A DNA stretch of 64,000 bases from Klebsormidium nitens (taxonomy: Eukaryota; Streptophyta; Klebsormidiophyceae; Klebsormidiales; Klebsormidiaceae), in contig DF237104.1 in the NCBI GenBank assembly GCA_000708835.1, forward strand, positions 1 to 64,000, read 5' to 3'. The position numbers and the translations under genes are program-made. This document shows, one piece after another, positions 1 through 12,322 of this stretch (its first letter is position 1; each line of letters starts with the position of its first letter). Below the pieces are notes generated by a model, which saw only the letters and a program-made list of their open reading frames with translations, searched no databases and had not been told where the DNA came from.

Positions 1-1492
1 TTCGAACGTTCCCGCCGGACATAACCCAGCTCCGAGCTGGTTGTGTCACCGTCAGTCACCAGCTTATGTCACCAACCGTCGCGTACCCTGAAGCATGCGC
101 CGCAGCCAGCTGCAGCATGCTTCTGGACATCCAAAGTTACTTGGACGAATCCACGGGTACATAAGCAAAATGGCTCATCCATTTCCAACTTGACTTTCAT
201 TCAAGTTAACAAAATCGCCACCGGACACTCGTGTCCACCCAGCATCCGAGCGCCTTGAGCGTTCACCCCAGCACCCGAGTACCTCGAGTACTCACCACCA
301 GCGCCAGCAGTACCGGCGAAGACAGGAGACAACATCAACAACAGTACGTACCAGTACGACAACACCACCGGCGTAGGAGAACGACAACATCAACGACAGC
401 AGTACCAACACGACAGTAACTTAATCGGCCTTATAGCCTTCAGCGTTACCTTCTTGTTTCACATCACCATGTCCCACGCCTCCGGCGATGCCATCATTCA
501 ATCAGTAAGTGTCATTTGCCTGTACTTGTCTTGTGCCCATGCTTGAATGCCCTTTGGACATCCAAAGTCCCAAAGTGCGAGCCACCGCCAAACTGGGTAG
601 TGAACCTCTCGGACGGACAATGTGGATGCTGTGGGGATTGCCTTGAATGTTAGCACAAGCCACCTCCAATGCAACTTGTTTAGAACATGCCATATACCAG
701 CCATACTTTTCTGAGCGTCGGCTTAGGATCCATCGTGTCCTTTCAATCAATCCTTAACCAAGGGAAGGGGCCCGACCCCGATAATGAATGACTATGAATT
801 CCATACATGCAACTCAGTTATAACCAAGCATACTACGAATTGCCCGTACCATGTATTTTTAACGCTTAGCCGATCCACATGTCTCTTCACGGCACATGAC
901 CGACGTCAATCAGACGCCGACGCTGTGTTCCGTGACACTCTCAACAAAGGGATCGATCATAGCCTGATTGTTTGTCTTCAATATGATTGCATGGTTCGTC
1001 GAACATGAATACATAGCTCGTGAATGCCATTGATTGGAATGGTCATCAAAAGCCAATTCACGATATATTGGAAGTCCAGTTCTTAGGATCTATACTTGGA
1101 GCCTGCAATCATGCAAACAACAATCCCAGATATCAATGACGCGGTATATTATCTCCTCGAGTCCATCAGGCCTTTTTTCCAATACCAAAATGATGGGTAA
1201 ATCTTGCACAAAGAAATTTTAAACCTGATCGTAGGTGCTCATGGTGCAGTCCTTGTTCTGCGTTATCAGATGCTTTGAACAAATGTGGTTTTCAACCAGC
1301 TAGAGCTAGGAGTTCGGACCAATTCTCAAGTTCAAGGCGAGCTTGTAGGCTACATATGACATGTAACTAAAGTGCAGTTCCCTACATCTAGCTCGTGAAG
1401 GCTGCCCTGATGTGGAATGCAATTTTGGGCTAGTCCAAGGTCCTCAACAACATTCGTGTCTTTCTCAAAAACGGATTCCTAAAGCAATTGAT
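1..1492. other. No supported gene; left flank
   Basis: I see no exon chain or recognisable protein here. The short open frames have no family resemblance and no coherent splice partners. Positions about 280-420 are rich in CAACA/GTACCAG-type simple sequence. The segment lies downstream of the minus-strand NERD-like gene, whose stop codon is at 1493-1495, so its right end probably holds that gene's 3' untranslated region. The left end could belong to a gene beyond the window. Confidence 0.5.
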
Positions 1493-4400
1493 TCATCTTT
1501 GGTGCAAGAAATCGCACGTGTCGCCTTTCACGCAATACCCTTTCGCAAAGTACATGCACGCCCTGTTTTGCTTTGGCCGGTGCATACTGCCGGGTGGGCC
1601 CTGGGCCCCATACGGTCTCTCTGCGCGCTCTTCATAACCATCACGGGAAGACCCTCCAGCTGGGGGCTGCCCCCTATACTGCGGTGCGACATTTCCACCA
1701 GGACCAGTCTCTAAGTTTCTCCTCGGCGCTGCGTCGAACTGACCGCGAGTCACGTCGCCACGTGGCAGCGGGTTGCCCTTCCACCTGTCGCCCTCGTCCT
1801 GCGCCCTTGCAAAGTTCGCGGGCGGGCCGCGCCCGCCATTCGCCCGACCAAAGCTGCTTTGCACGCGGTCACCTTCCGATGGACGGGGCGCATAGTCTCT
1901 ACTAACGAAAGTGCTTTCGCTCGGTCCACGCACTTCTCCTTGGTAGCCTTGCACGCCTGAAGCAGTCTCGTTTGGCCGAGCCGAAGCACCATAACTAGGC
2001 TGAGGATTATTTCTTGGCCCACCCGGAGCAGGCTCCCAGCGTGACGTGCCTCCAAAGCGCGTCGCTTCAGGCCTCTCGTGGGACACGGGCGGCGTTGCGG
2101 TTCTTGCCGGCTCAGCCGGCGTTCGGCTCTGGAACGTTCCGCCGACCTGAGCGGCCGGAGCTTGAGATGGCGCAGGCTGGCTTGGTCGCCCTGCTTCGGT
2201 CGCCAAAATCGAGGTCAACAAAACGGCACTGGACTCGGGCCGGTTTTCCATCCAGACTTTGAGCTCCGACGGGAATGCGCCAGTCGCCTGCCACTTTTTC
2301 AACTGCGCGAGTGTGAACGGGCCCTGCTGGACGCCCTGCGGATCTCTGTAGTGCCACTTAGGATCCGGCGGAGGTACGTACGGCGGAACGGGAACGGCCG
2401 CCGGGGCGGGAGCCGCCGGCGGGAGCGCTGCGGGGATTGGGAGGGGCGCGATCGGGGGCGGTTGACCGGACCGGAACGGCGGACGTACCCCCGAGCGGTC
2501 TCCAAAGCCTCGATATCCAGCTGTGTCCGTGTGCAGCGGGGGCGTTCGAGTAGGCGGGGCGCCCTGCTGCTGCTGAGTCACTGCCGGCGGCGGCTCGAAG
2601 CTGCGCTGGGGCTCGAAAGTGCGCGGCGGGTCCAAAGCGCGTGGCGCGTCATACTTACCGTACTCGGGCCGGTTGCCCGACGGCCTATTGTCAAACGGCC
2701 CTGCAAAAGGCTGCCGGTTCTTGCTTGGGTCGCGCACATGCAACGCCCCTAGATCCATGGGGGGTCGGACGGGCGCTGCGAAAGTCGGCGGCGTCTGAAG
2801 CAACGGCAGGTCGCGAGCGTCTCTCACAACGCTCCTTCCGGGACCCTCCCTCGGGGGCGGCCCGCCCCGCCCCCCCCCTCCAGAAGGCGCCATGAATCCT
2901 GAACCCCGGCCCCCGTTTCCGGGAGGTCCCAAAAACCCGGGTCCAAACGGCGGCGTTCTCTCCTTCCGTTCGAACCCGTTCCCTGGGCGGTCGTTCGACG
3001 GGCCCCTCTCCCGGTCACGAGGCCTGTCCCCCCCAAACCGAGGCGAGATTCCCGGGCGTGAAGAGTCCCCCCCTCTTGGCGGAGGCTCGTCGAACCTACT
3101 GGCACGTGGCGGCCTCTCGTTGAACCGCTCCCCCCCGCCCCGCCTGTCCGGCCCCGACTCTTTCCGCCGATCATCGTCCCGGGGGGACACTATGTCCCGG
3201 TCTCTTGGGCCTCCCCGCCCTCCTTGGTACGGAGACCGCCGTCCCCGCTCCCGTTCCCTCTCCCGACTGCGTTCCCGGGATCGCTCCGGCGCCCGCTCGA
3301 TCGGCCGCCGCTTGTCGAGGCCAGAATCTGCTCCCTTTCTCCGGTCATCTTTTCCCGGGGGGTCGGAACCCCGGCCAGCGGGACCCCACCGGCTGGTGCG
3401 GTCGTCACGGCGATTGCGGGGGCTCTTGACCGGGGCCGCGGTCGCCTTCTTTTGCTCGGCGGCGCGCTGCTGGGCCTCTGTGGAAGAACAAGACTTGCGT
3501 CAGAGGGTATCTTTCTGCAACGCATCCGAATGTCAGCAGGAATGTGATGGAGCACAGGCTCTCTGTATCTCATTGCCTGCCCAGCAGGGATACCACTCAG
3601 TCGATAGCCCTTCGATCTTCCTGACTACTTCCGCTTTCACTGTCCGGCCGTTTTTGGCTTCCACGTCACGCTAAGCACAGCTGTGACGACGTAATTGCAA
3701 GTCCGACAAAGCTCCGACTCCCACTGACGCCCCAGAGAAGGCGACCAACATCCAACGAAGACTCTCCAGGACAATCCGCAAAAGCTGGCGCACCTTTCTC
3801 CTTCTTCTCCCGCTCCTCCGCCTCCGGATCGTACGGCACGGCAGGGTCCATCTTGGGATCGGCCTCGATGCCGAGCGGCGCGCTCAGGCGGCCGGCACGC
3901 GTTTCTGGCCGCTCTACTTCCTTGAGCTGCTCCACGATGCGCTTCAGCTCCTTCATCTCGCCCAGCTCGCTCGCACGGTCGCGCAGGTTGATCAGCTTCT
4001 GCTTCTCCGCCTCCATTGCCTGGAGGGATGAGCAAAATGAGGCATTCAGTTCTGGCGAAGAGAAAGTGCGAGATTTGTCATTTCTCCATGGCTATTGGGT
4101 CAGGGACAAGACTGTACGTGCTTGATTGCTAAACGGGTAAGCTGACTTTTCAAGAGTGGGATAATGAGAACCTTTGAACTAAGGATTATTTTGCATGTAA
4201 TCCAGGCTGAGCATGTCCCTGTGTAAAGCTATGAGTGAGCTTAAGGGACATTCAGAACCTCTACGTCGACGAGGTTTTCTTCACAGTGGAAACAGTTCCG
4301 ACACAGTGCTTCCGTAACGCAACAGGTCGTGTCCGCCCTGACGGACACCAGCTGGGAAACGAACGGTCAATCGTCTTGCCAGGATGAAAAAACTCTTAGC

Positions 4401-7400
4401 TTACGAAAGGCCTTGCGAGGCCTCCATTTCATAGGTCCACCGGCATGGTCGAGGCACCACTTTGGGTCCTTGAACAATCACAATCTTGGATGCTTGAACG
4501 ACAAGTATCTTCACGGACTGCCTTAGGAATCGATGAAACGGCTTTCGAATCTGACAGATTGGGCAGGAAGGCGTGCGGCTCGCTGACCTCATCCACCCGG
4601 AAGGGCAGGATCTCCCGGGCCTTCGCCTCCACGTGGCCCACCGTCATTGGCTGAAACACCTCCGCCACCTTCGTGGCCCTCCACAGGCGCGCCATCTCGT
4701 CCTGCGCAATAACCAGCACAGGTCAGCTTAACCTTGCGGGCTGGGTTAGGGCTAATATGGCTGGGCTTGTTGAGGGAAACCTGGTAGGCTGCGTAACCAA
4801 GACTTGCACGAAACCGAGTTAGAACAAGGAAACGGACCAGACTGCAACCAAGCACAAATTCCGATCGCCACCAAACCGAAACCAGGTTAAAGATCACAGC
4901 GGATCGAAGCTTCCAGTACAAAACGAAACGGCTTTCCACCAGAACGAAGAATTTCTGACCGAGACAAGAAGCAGTTCTCCGCCCACACCCTCGCAAATCT
5001 CCTCAACTTCAAAAGTCAGTTTGACCATTCCCAAATAGTTGCTCATAAGCGGACTTTCGACAAATGAATGTCTTTCCAGACCGCACCTCGTCAAAGCCCT
5101 GGCTAGAGAGCTTGTCAAGGTATCTCAGCTCTTTCAGTCAGAATTGCTGCTTAGTTCGAAAACGATGCGGAAATCTCAAAGCGCACCTCGTCGAAGTCCT
5201 GGCTGAAGACCTTGTCAACAGATTTCAGCTCTGAGAAGCGGATATTGCTGTACAAGCATGCTGCACATGGCCGAGATGGGACGGAACGGAACGAAACGGA
5301 ATGGAAAGCGGAATGGAAGCCCCGAGCGCACCTCGTCGAAGTCCTGGCTAAAGAGCTTGTCAGTGAATTCCGGTTCTGAGTAGAAAAGTTTGCTGCACAA
5401 GCATGCTGCACAAGGTCGAGACGGAACGGTACGGACCGAAACAAGACGGAAAACGGAACGGAAGCCCGGGGTGCGCCTCGTCGAAGTCCTGGCTGGAGAG
5501 CGTGTCGTTCTTCGAGCTTTGAGTAGTGTATATAGTTGCTGCACAAGCATGCTGCCAAACTTGAGATGGAACGGAACGGAACGGAATGGAAAGCGGAACG
5601 GAAGCCCGGAGCTCACCTCGTCGAAGTCCTGGCTGGAGAGCGTGTCCATAAGCGTGTCCTCCACCTTGCTCAAGTTCTGCACTTTCAGCAGCCGCTTCGT
5701 CGGCTTGCGCCCAAACGTGTACTCCGTGCCCTCCGCAAAACCTGCAGAATGACTTGACACGTCAGCAAGAGTAGTTTGCGACGTCAGCAACGGTCGAGGA
5801 GACCGAGGACAGTACTTGGAAGCGCGCCTTTGCCCTGCCAACCACGGAACCCTGGGCCCGAACGTGTACTCCGTGCCCTCCGCAAAAATGCGAGTATGAT
5901 TCGACACGTCAGCAAAAGCGAGTCAACATGTCAGCAGCAATCGAGGACACTAAATTCAGGTTTTCAGTTGCACGTTTTCGCCCTTAAAATCCCCAGACTC
6001 TGAACCCGAGCGTGTGTTCCGGGCCCTCCACGCATCCTGCACGTCAGCGACAGAAGATGAACCAGAGGAAGATGCAGAAGTTGATTCCTGAAGGCCTGTT
6101 GTTGGCTTGCGCAATGAGAGACGTTGCAGTTCTTCAAAAACTGCATGGATGGTGTTCGCTGGCCTCAATAGTACATGAGAAGAGGTACAGAGATCGCTCT
6201 TTGGGAGGCGCCTTTTTGGTGTCGGCTCGAGTGAACATAAGCACGAAAAGTAGAGCAGACTTTGGGTGGATCATTGTAAGAAGAGTCGATAGTGCACGTG
6301 GGTGACATCGCGAAATCAACGTCCAACAACGTTAAACGTGGACATCAAGAACACCTGCGGGAATCAGAAACGTTATGAGATGCTTGAGGAGCTCTTCCAG
6401 AAATGGGAACAGGAGTTGCCGACCGTTCTCTTCTCTTGCCCCTCTCGTAAAAGACGGTCCTTCTCATCAGAGAATCCTTAAGCCGCAGGGTCATCCTTAC
6501 CAATCACTGGCACGAGACGGTACGCCGCTTTGGTGGGGTTGTCGATCGCGATGGTCTTGATGCGCACGAAAGCCCCCAGCACAACGCGCTCGAAGTCAGG
6601 GGACTCCACGAGCGACTCGAGCAGGCTGCGGCGGATGTATAAGAGCTCAATGTTCTTGCGGCTGATGGCCGCGTATTGCTCCTTCGTGGCGCCGTCTTCG
6701 GCGTCCTGCAAAAGAGGAAGACATCTCAAAATCGGAGTACAACGGAGAGAATATCTCAAGAAGACACGGAGTAAAACAAAGAGGATGTCTCCAAGGAAGA
6801 CACGGAGTAAAGGAAGCGGATGTTTCCAAGAGGACACGGAGTAGAACGAAGAGGATGTCTCCGAGAAGAAGTCACAAATGCACTTTTGCAACACGCTCGC
6901 TGGACTCCCGCGAACCAAGTTGGGGGCACGATAGTAGTGAAGAGGAGATCAAAAACGGAGGCACAGTCTTAGTGAAGAGGAAAGGGAACAGCAACCAAAG
7001 GAGACGGAAAGACAAAGAGGAAAGCGCAGGATAGACAAGAATGAAAACTATTTCCACCTCCGTCGGGGCCAACAACGGGAACGCCTCTTCAAGAATCGTC
7101 TGCGTACTTCAACTAGCAGGACGCAGTCCTTACTTTGCTTGTGGCTGCCGCTGATTTCTTCTTCTTGGAGTCGGTGCGCGTCAGTCGTTTCGTGACCTTC
7201 CTGCCCTTGCCAGCGGACGGGCCCTTCTGGAGCCGCCGCCCCGACACGCCCCGCTGCGTGAGGGAGCCGCTGAACTGCTCCTGGAGAATCCTGGAAGACA
7301 GAGAGGACCAGTAAGTTAGTCGTGCTGGTTCGTGAAACGAGAAGGGAGGGTTCGTAGGTCCAATCTCTGAATAAAATGCTTTGAGGAGCTACAAACAGTT

Positions 7401-10400
7401 CAGCATCCGCTTACAGCTTCGCAGGGAATCTTCCGAAGTTGGAAAGCACAAGTACCGGTATCTGAGTTCGGCAATAAATATCTTCGCCCGGCCGATAGTT
7501 TTGGACTTCATCGACAGGCGATACTGGTTCGATATTGGTTGATTTAGCTGGTAAGTCTAGGTCTGCCGGAAGGATCAAAAGCTTTAGGATTGACTCTTCG
7601 GCTTCAAAGGTGCCGAAACGAAAGGCCTCCGGCCTTGCTTCAGAATCATCTGGTCGTACAAAGGGCGGCGACTTCAAAGCAATCGCAGTCCGCTTCGGAG
7701 CAGATCAAGGACTTCCTTTTCGGTAGTCTATCAAAACACACGTGCCCAGATAGAGCTCTGATGAGCGCTGGGGCTTCTGACAAAGACATTCACAGTTGGT
7801 TGTGCAAGGATCGGGAGAATGGGACGAGAAAAGGAGGGCAACCGAGCCTAAAAGCTTCAGTATCCTGTGGTTGGTTGACCACAAGGAGAAAAGGAGGACG
7901 AAACAGGAGAGCGGGATGGAGCAAGCGCGTAAGTGATAAGGTTTTGGGTGGAAAACCTACTAAGTAGGATATGTTCGAAAGAAAAGACACACAAGAAGGA
8001 ACAGAACGAAGCCAGAACACTGTTGCTTAAACGTTCAACCGAACGAAAACCCAGCAAACTTCATGTTTCCTCATCGACAATGGTTTGCATCCAGCCCACA
8101 AAGTCCAAGTCGTTTTCAACTTCCACTCGGTTTTCGAGGAACGAAGAAAACAGAATCACGACAGCATTTCAGGCACGGTACCTGAGCATCGCGAGCCGCC
8201 CGACCGTTTTCCGCCGGAGCAGCTTCTCGAGTGCCTCGTCGCAGCGGATCTCGGCCGGCTTGTCCGGCGCCTGCAAACCCTTCTCTCTGACGTGGTCCCA
8301 CACCGCCTTCTCCACGTCATCCCGCGGCAGGGCCTTGCTGACGTCATGCCCACGTCCGCCGAGGAACGCGAGCAGCTCGGGGGACGCCCAGCTGTCGAAC
8401 TTGCGCCGCTCGGCAGGGGCGGGCGCCGCGGCAGTAGCGTCGTCGTCCGCGCCTAGATCGTCGGTGGCTGCGGGAAGACGCGAGTCTCCTGTTCTGTTCG
8501 TTCTTTTCCTTGCCCAATCAGCATTTATTTCCGGTGCGAGCAGAAGACTCTCATCCCAAGCTGAGACAGGCGGTGTAACAGGCGACGAAGGGATCGTGAT
8601 AGAGGGATGAGGAGCGACATTCAAATCAAACGGAGGTAACGACCAGTAAAAGCTGATACTGGTTCGTCGCTTTCGAGTCCGACTGATGAAAGCGAAGGGA
8701 CGGGAATCTTCAAGCGACTTTCCCCTTCAAAGTTTCAAAGCCTTTCGTGTGACCGATTGGCCCGGATCTTGAAACTGAGAACCATATGCCGTCTAATTGG
8801 CAAATGGTCGACCAGGCCAGAGTTAGACCGCTCCGACAACCGTTCACAGACATAACTCATTATGCGTGACAAACTCGGGCAAGTCCTGGCTCGACACAAA
8901 GATGGTAAACGGTTTCCATACTCCTTCGTAGAATTCCAAGAGAACGAGACCCATATCACTCCTCATTCGGCTTCTACTCTCCCTCGAAGGTGAGAACAGC
9001 TAGAGCAGATTCACAAGAACAAAGAAAGAAACACACGCGCTTAAGATCGCTTTCACACCTGCGGACCCTTCCTCGTCCCCCTCGGCTTGCTCGCCCTCGG
9101 CCGCGGCCGGTGCTTGAGCGGACGAGCGCAGCTGTCGGGCCCCCTCTGTCTTGGGCAGCGAAAGGCCCAGCTTGGACCGCTGGTTGAGCCAGTAGTCCCG
9201 GAAGAGGATCTCTTTCACTTCGATCTCCGAGTCCCCAGTCTGCGGAAAGCGGTCATCGAAGTTGGCAACAAAGTGAATGGCACGCCAAAGTTTTGCAGAA
9301 CAGGCGGGGCCGCTGTGAGCTGGGCGGAACTCGAAAGGGCGAAACTTGATGATACTATCACTTCAACAGAAATATGAACGAACAAGCTTCTTGCAGCACC
9401 CTCTTTGACCAAGTAGCACAGAAACATGGAAAACGACTTGAACAAGTTTTGTCGAAAAGAAGAGTAAAAGAACCGACGAGGCAGCGCTCCCGCTCATCCG
9501 TCAACCAAATGCAAGCCTTCTTCTTTTCTGCATTGACAGTCACAGTGCATACTGCAGGCTCACTTCGCTGACATCTCCTCCCTCGATCAGCCTGACTTGT
9601 GGCAGGCACATGAAGCAGAGCCCCAGCTTCTTCTTGAGCACAGTGAAGTCGGCAGTCCGGAAGTGGGCGGGACAGTAGGCCCTGTAGCAGGTGACGCAAT
9701 GGTACGCCGCTGGCTTGTTGCACTCCTCGCAGTAGTGCCGTCCTGAGCAAAAGCCGGAGTTGCGGTTTCAGAAAGACTCGTATGCATAAACCTATCATCC
9801 TCCGAGGTTGACTATTGACTGGAAGTACTGGTGTGACAGGGAGTTGCTGCCCAGGTGTTTTGTGGCTTGGTCACCAGCTGTGATTCGTCGAAGACTTCTG
9901 GTGAACCTTAGGGATGCCAGAGATTTCCCTTTTTGCGGCTAGGTTCCGTGTGTAAAGGCAGCCTCTGCTTAAGCGACGGCCGAGGACAAGGTAAAGGAAA
10001 GAACTGGGTAGGCTTTGTGTGTAGGAAGCTTAATGAAGGGCTGTGGGAAAAGTCCGTTTGAGAGATTGAGCATACTTCGAACTCGGACAATGACTTTTGT
10101 CAATTATTGGCACGATGCTATGCCTCCCTGATTGGATCTTGGTCAACAAACAAGGAACTGTGACTTTCTTCCTAGTCCAGATCGACGAATTCGTTGAACC
10201 TCAGAATCTGTCCCAAATGAAATGCTCTAAGTGGAGTTTCATATGGATCGTCATGGATCACTAAAGCTGGTTGAGTAGCAGACAGCAATCGATTGTACTT
10301 TTCAACGAATTGAACGGTTGAAAGTTTCTTAAGCAACTGAACAAAAACCCACATAAGTTGGAAGTCGTAGGCACAAGTGCCAAATAAACTGCTAAGGTTT

Positions 10401-12322
10401 TCACTAAAACAGACTTCATTGCTGTGCTTTCAAAAGTAGGATTAATACGGCGCCGGTGAGAAGTGTACTGGTCGTCATGTACTTGTGTAAGGGATTCGTA
10501 AATGTTTCGGAGTGTAGGGCTCTGATGCTCAGCAGGGGGCTGAAGTCGTGGGATATACAACTAATGATTATGAAGCTGATTTGACGATTTAGGAAGTGAT
10601 TGGACAGGCAGAGTCCAGTGAAAGCTGTTCAAAGCTGTGATGGGACAAGGAGAGCTCTGGTTGCTAAGCTGTGGGGTAACATCGGGCTTTCAATGAGCAT
10701 TAAGTGCGTCAGGTCCTAGCCTTCTCTACCTAACACTAAACTAAAGTACGTAGAAATTTCAGGATTGACTCGAGTACGGACAAGGTGTAGGTAACCTCCC
10801 TGGATATCTGGCTCGCACTTACCACAGTACCAGGTCTTGTTCTCCTCGACAACGTCCACACCGATGCATTCTGTATGGTACACCTTGGGGCAATCGCTGT
10901 AGCATGAGAATGAGAGAGCGTTTCAGAGGAGTCTATTTTCAGCAGACTGCTGCTGGCTTCCCTTGTGGGACAGACCCCATGAAGGTTCTCTCTCATGTTG
11001 TGTGCTTCCCAGTAGAAGCCACGCAGAGTGCTGGCCCTTCAACCTTTGCAGGCTTATCTGAAGGATGGGCAACCGCTGACAGGCTTGGAAGTTGAAAACT
11101 TGACATTGCACCTGTCTCTCAGACTTCTCTCATGCTAGTTCCCTGCTTGAAGCACTCGCTCCTGGACTTTGAATGAGCAGTACCTGTCCACTGATCTTTG
11201 TTTTGCTGTTGTTTCCCTTCTTCCATCCAGTAGAACTTTTCCAAAGTGGGATGCTAAACCAGAGGTATGGTCTGCAGACATGCGCAACTGTGGATGCATA
11301 ATCCGCGCATAGCTTTCAAAACTGCATATCTGGGACCACCAAGTGCGCTTTCTTCAACATTTTCTGAATACAGCCATGTAGTGGTGCTGTTCAAAAGTGA
11401 AAAGGCCCTCCACGCTGTTGCTAGAGCTTACTTTTTATGGTGACAAGTCTCCCAATAAAGTCCCAGTGTAGGCATTGAGTTTTGACAGCTTTGACGTGTA
11501 AGTGCAAAAAGAAACATGCAACACCAAACACTTGGGCGAGGCGCTAAATAACATCCTGATAACATGAGAAGTCTCCCAATCCAAAGGTTTGTCGATGCAG
11601 TATCCTGAATCACAGACCGCTGAGAAAGCCCCAGCCAGTCATGCATCAAAGTAGTGTAGCGTGAGGCTGCGAAGAGTCTGCTGAAGGCTTTGAACCAAGT
11701 GATCCCAATGCTGCTTCCAAAAAGGCGATGACTGCACTCCCGACAGACATTCCGGCTTCCATTCTTTGGTAATGGTCGGTCGGTGGCGCTTTCCGTCCTT
11801 TCTCACACAATCCGCACATCAACTTGATTGAAGCTTTGAGCAGGTGAGCCAAGCACTTGCAGGTCTGTGCCCACTTGTCTGCGTTGGCAACCACCCACAG
11901 TAAATCAGTTTTTGCTGACACAAGTTAAGATGGATTTGAAGAATTAATCCAAGGATTATCCAGGAGTCACTTCTCACTAACCGCTTGTCACAAGCCACCA
12001 GCGCCCCTCCATCATGGCATACAAAGCAAACGTCCTCCGTGACCTTTTCCTCAACTTCCACTTTAGCCTTCTTGCCCTCAGTGGGATACTCCTCTGGCGG
12101 TCGCTTTCTGCTGAAAGCAGACTTGACACCATCATCCTGCTCTTCTATCTCTTCCTGCAGGTCTGTGTGCGTCGTCTCAGTGTCGGACCCCTTGCCTTCA
12201 TCCGGATCTGCCAGGAACTCATCCCCACGCAAACTGGTCTCCTCGACATCGTCAGCTTTAACGTTTTCAGCCATCACAAGTGCTTTCCTTCCTCCAAACT
12301 TCAGAGTCTTCGCTTTCACCAA
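1493..12322 (-). CDS. NERD: NERD-like PHD/SWIB/Plus-3/GYF/CCCH protein
   Basis: Predicted nuclear chromatin protein of the plant NERD / CCCH-19/44 family; Arabidopsis NERD links histone H3 binding to siRNA-dependent DNA methylation. Exons: 12322-11982, 10896-10823, 9742-9564, 9239-9059, 8467-8182, 7290-7134, 6705-6501, 5741-5617, 4701-4588, 4019-3794, 3477-1493 (3,873 nt, 1,290 aa, in frame throughout). Domains in order: acidic N-terminus; PHD (about 99-139, CFVCHDGG...CPKVYHTEC...WYC) followed by a second Cys/His-rich stretch to about 198; SWIB (about 270-350); Plus-3 (about 407-555); a charged helix (555-629); a long Arg/Pro/Gly-rich region with an SR-like start and one WG dipeptide; GYF (about 1000-1045, WHYRDPQGVQQGPF); a C-terminal CCCH finger (C-x7-C-x5-C-x3-H) ending three residues before the stop. 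The domain order is identical to NERD. It is shorter than the Arabidopsis protein. Exon 8 is flanked by duplicated splice sites. An alternative start is MAENV, 16 codons downstream. Confidence 0.9.
5080..5616 (-). repeat. Tandem copies of exon-8 3' end plus donor (NERD intron 8)
   Basis: Immediately downstream of the true exon-8 donor (first intron base 5616, minus strand), the last 20-35 exon bases (encoding SSQDFDE) and the first intron bases recur four times. The equivalent boundaries are at 5476, 5331, 5186 and 5096, so the spacings are 140, 145, 145 and 90 bp. Three copies keep GT; the copy at 5476 reads GC. Spacer sequence between copies contains runs of the GGAAC pentamer (plus strand). 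The array fills over half of the 915-bp intron. Confidence 0.85.
5841..6050 (-). repeat. Tandem copies of exon-8 5' end plus acceptor (NERD intron 7)
   Basis: Upstream, on the minus strand, of the true exon-8 acceptor (first exon base 5741), the exon start (FAEGTEYTFG in the real exon) and adjoining intron recur twice. The matching points are offset by 147 and 148 bp. In the nearer copy the exon part stays close to identical (encoding FAEGTEYTFG) but the CAG acceptor is lost. In the farther copy the exon part is more diverged but a CAG remains. The same exon therefore has acceptor copies on one side and donor copies on the other. Confidence 0.8.
6714..6868. repeat. Short tandem repeat, about 35-bp units, in NERD intron 6
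   Basis: Four to five degenerate units share GACACGGAGTA followed by AAC/AAGAGGATGTCTCC. They lie just inside the intron upstream of the Plus-3 exon (acceptor at 6705/6706, minus strand). The unit has no coding resemblance that I can see. Confidence 0.75.

Noticed and set aside
2078-2752. Open frame of 224 codons on the plus strand.
   Set aside because: It lies opposite the GC-rich, Arg/Pro/Gly-rich last exon of the NERD-like gene, which lowers stop-codon frequency on both strands. No family resemblance.
5215-5907. Minus-strand frame of 230 codons with repeated DFDEV and FPFRSVP segments, resembling a repeat protein.
   Set aside because: It is the translation of exon 8 together with the duplicated donor units in the adjoining introns. 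The repeats contain splice sites and the surrounding gene model skips them.
7933-8610. Open frame of 225 codons on the plus strand.
   Set aside because: It runs antisense to the SWIB exon, has no recognisable domain and ignores the clear minus-strand exon.
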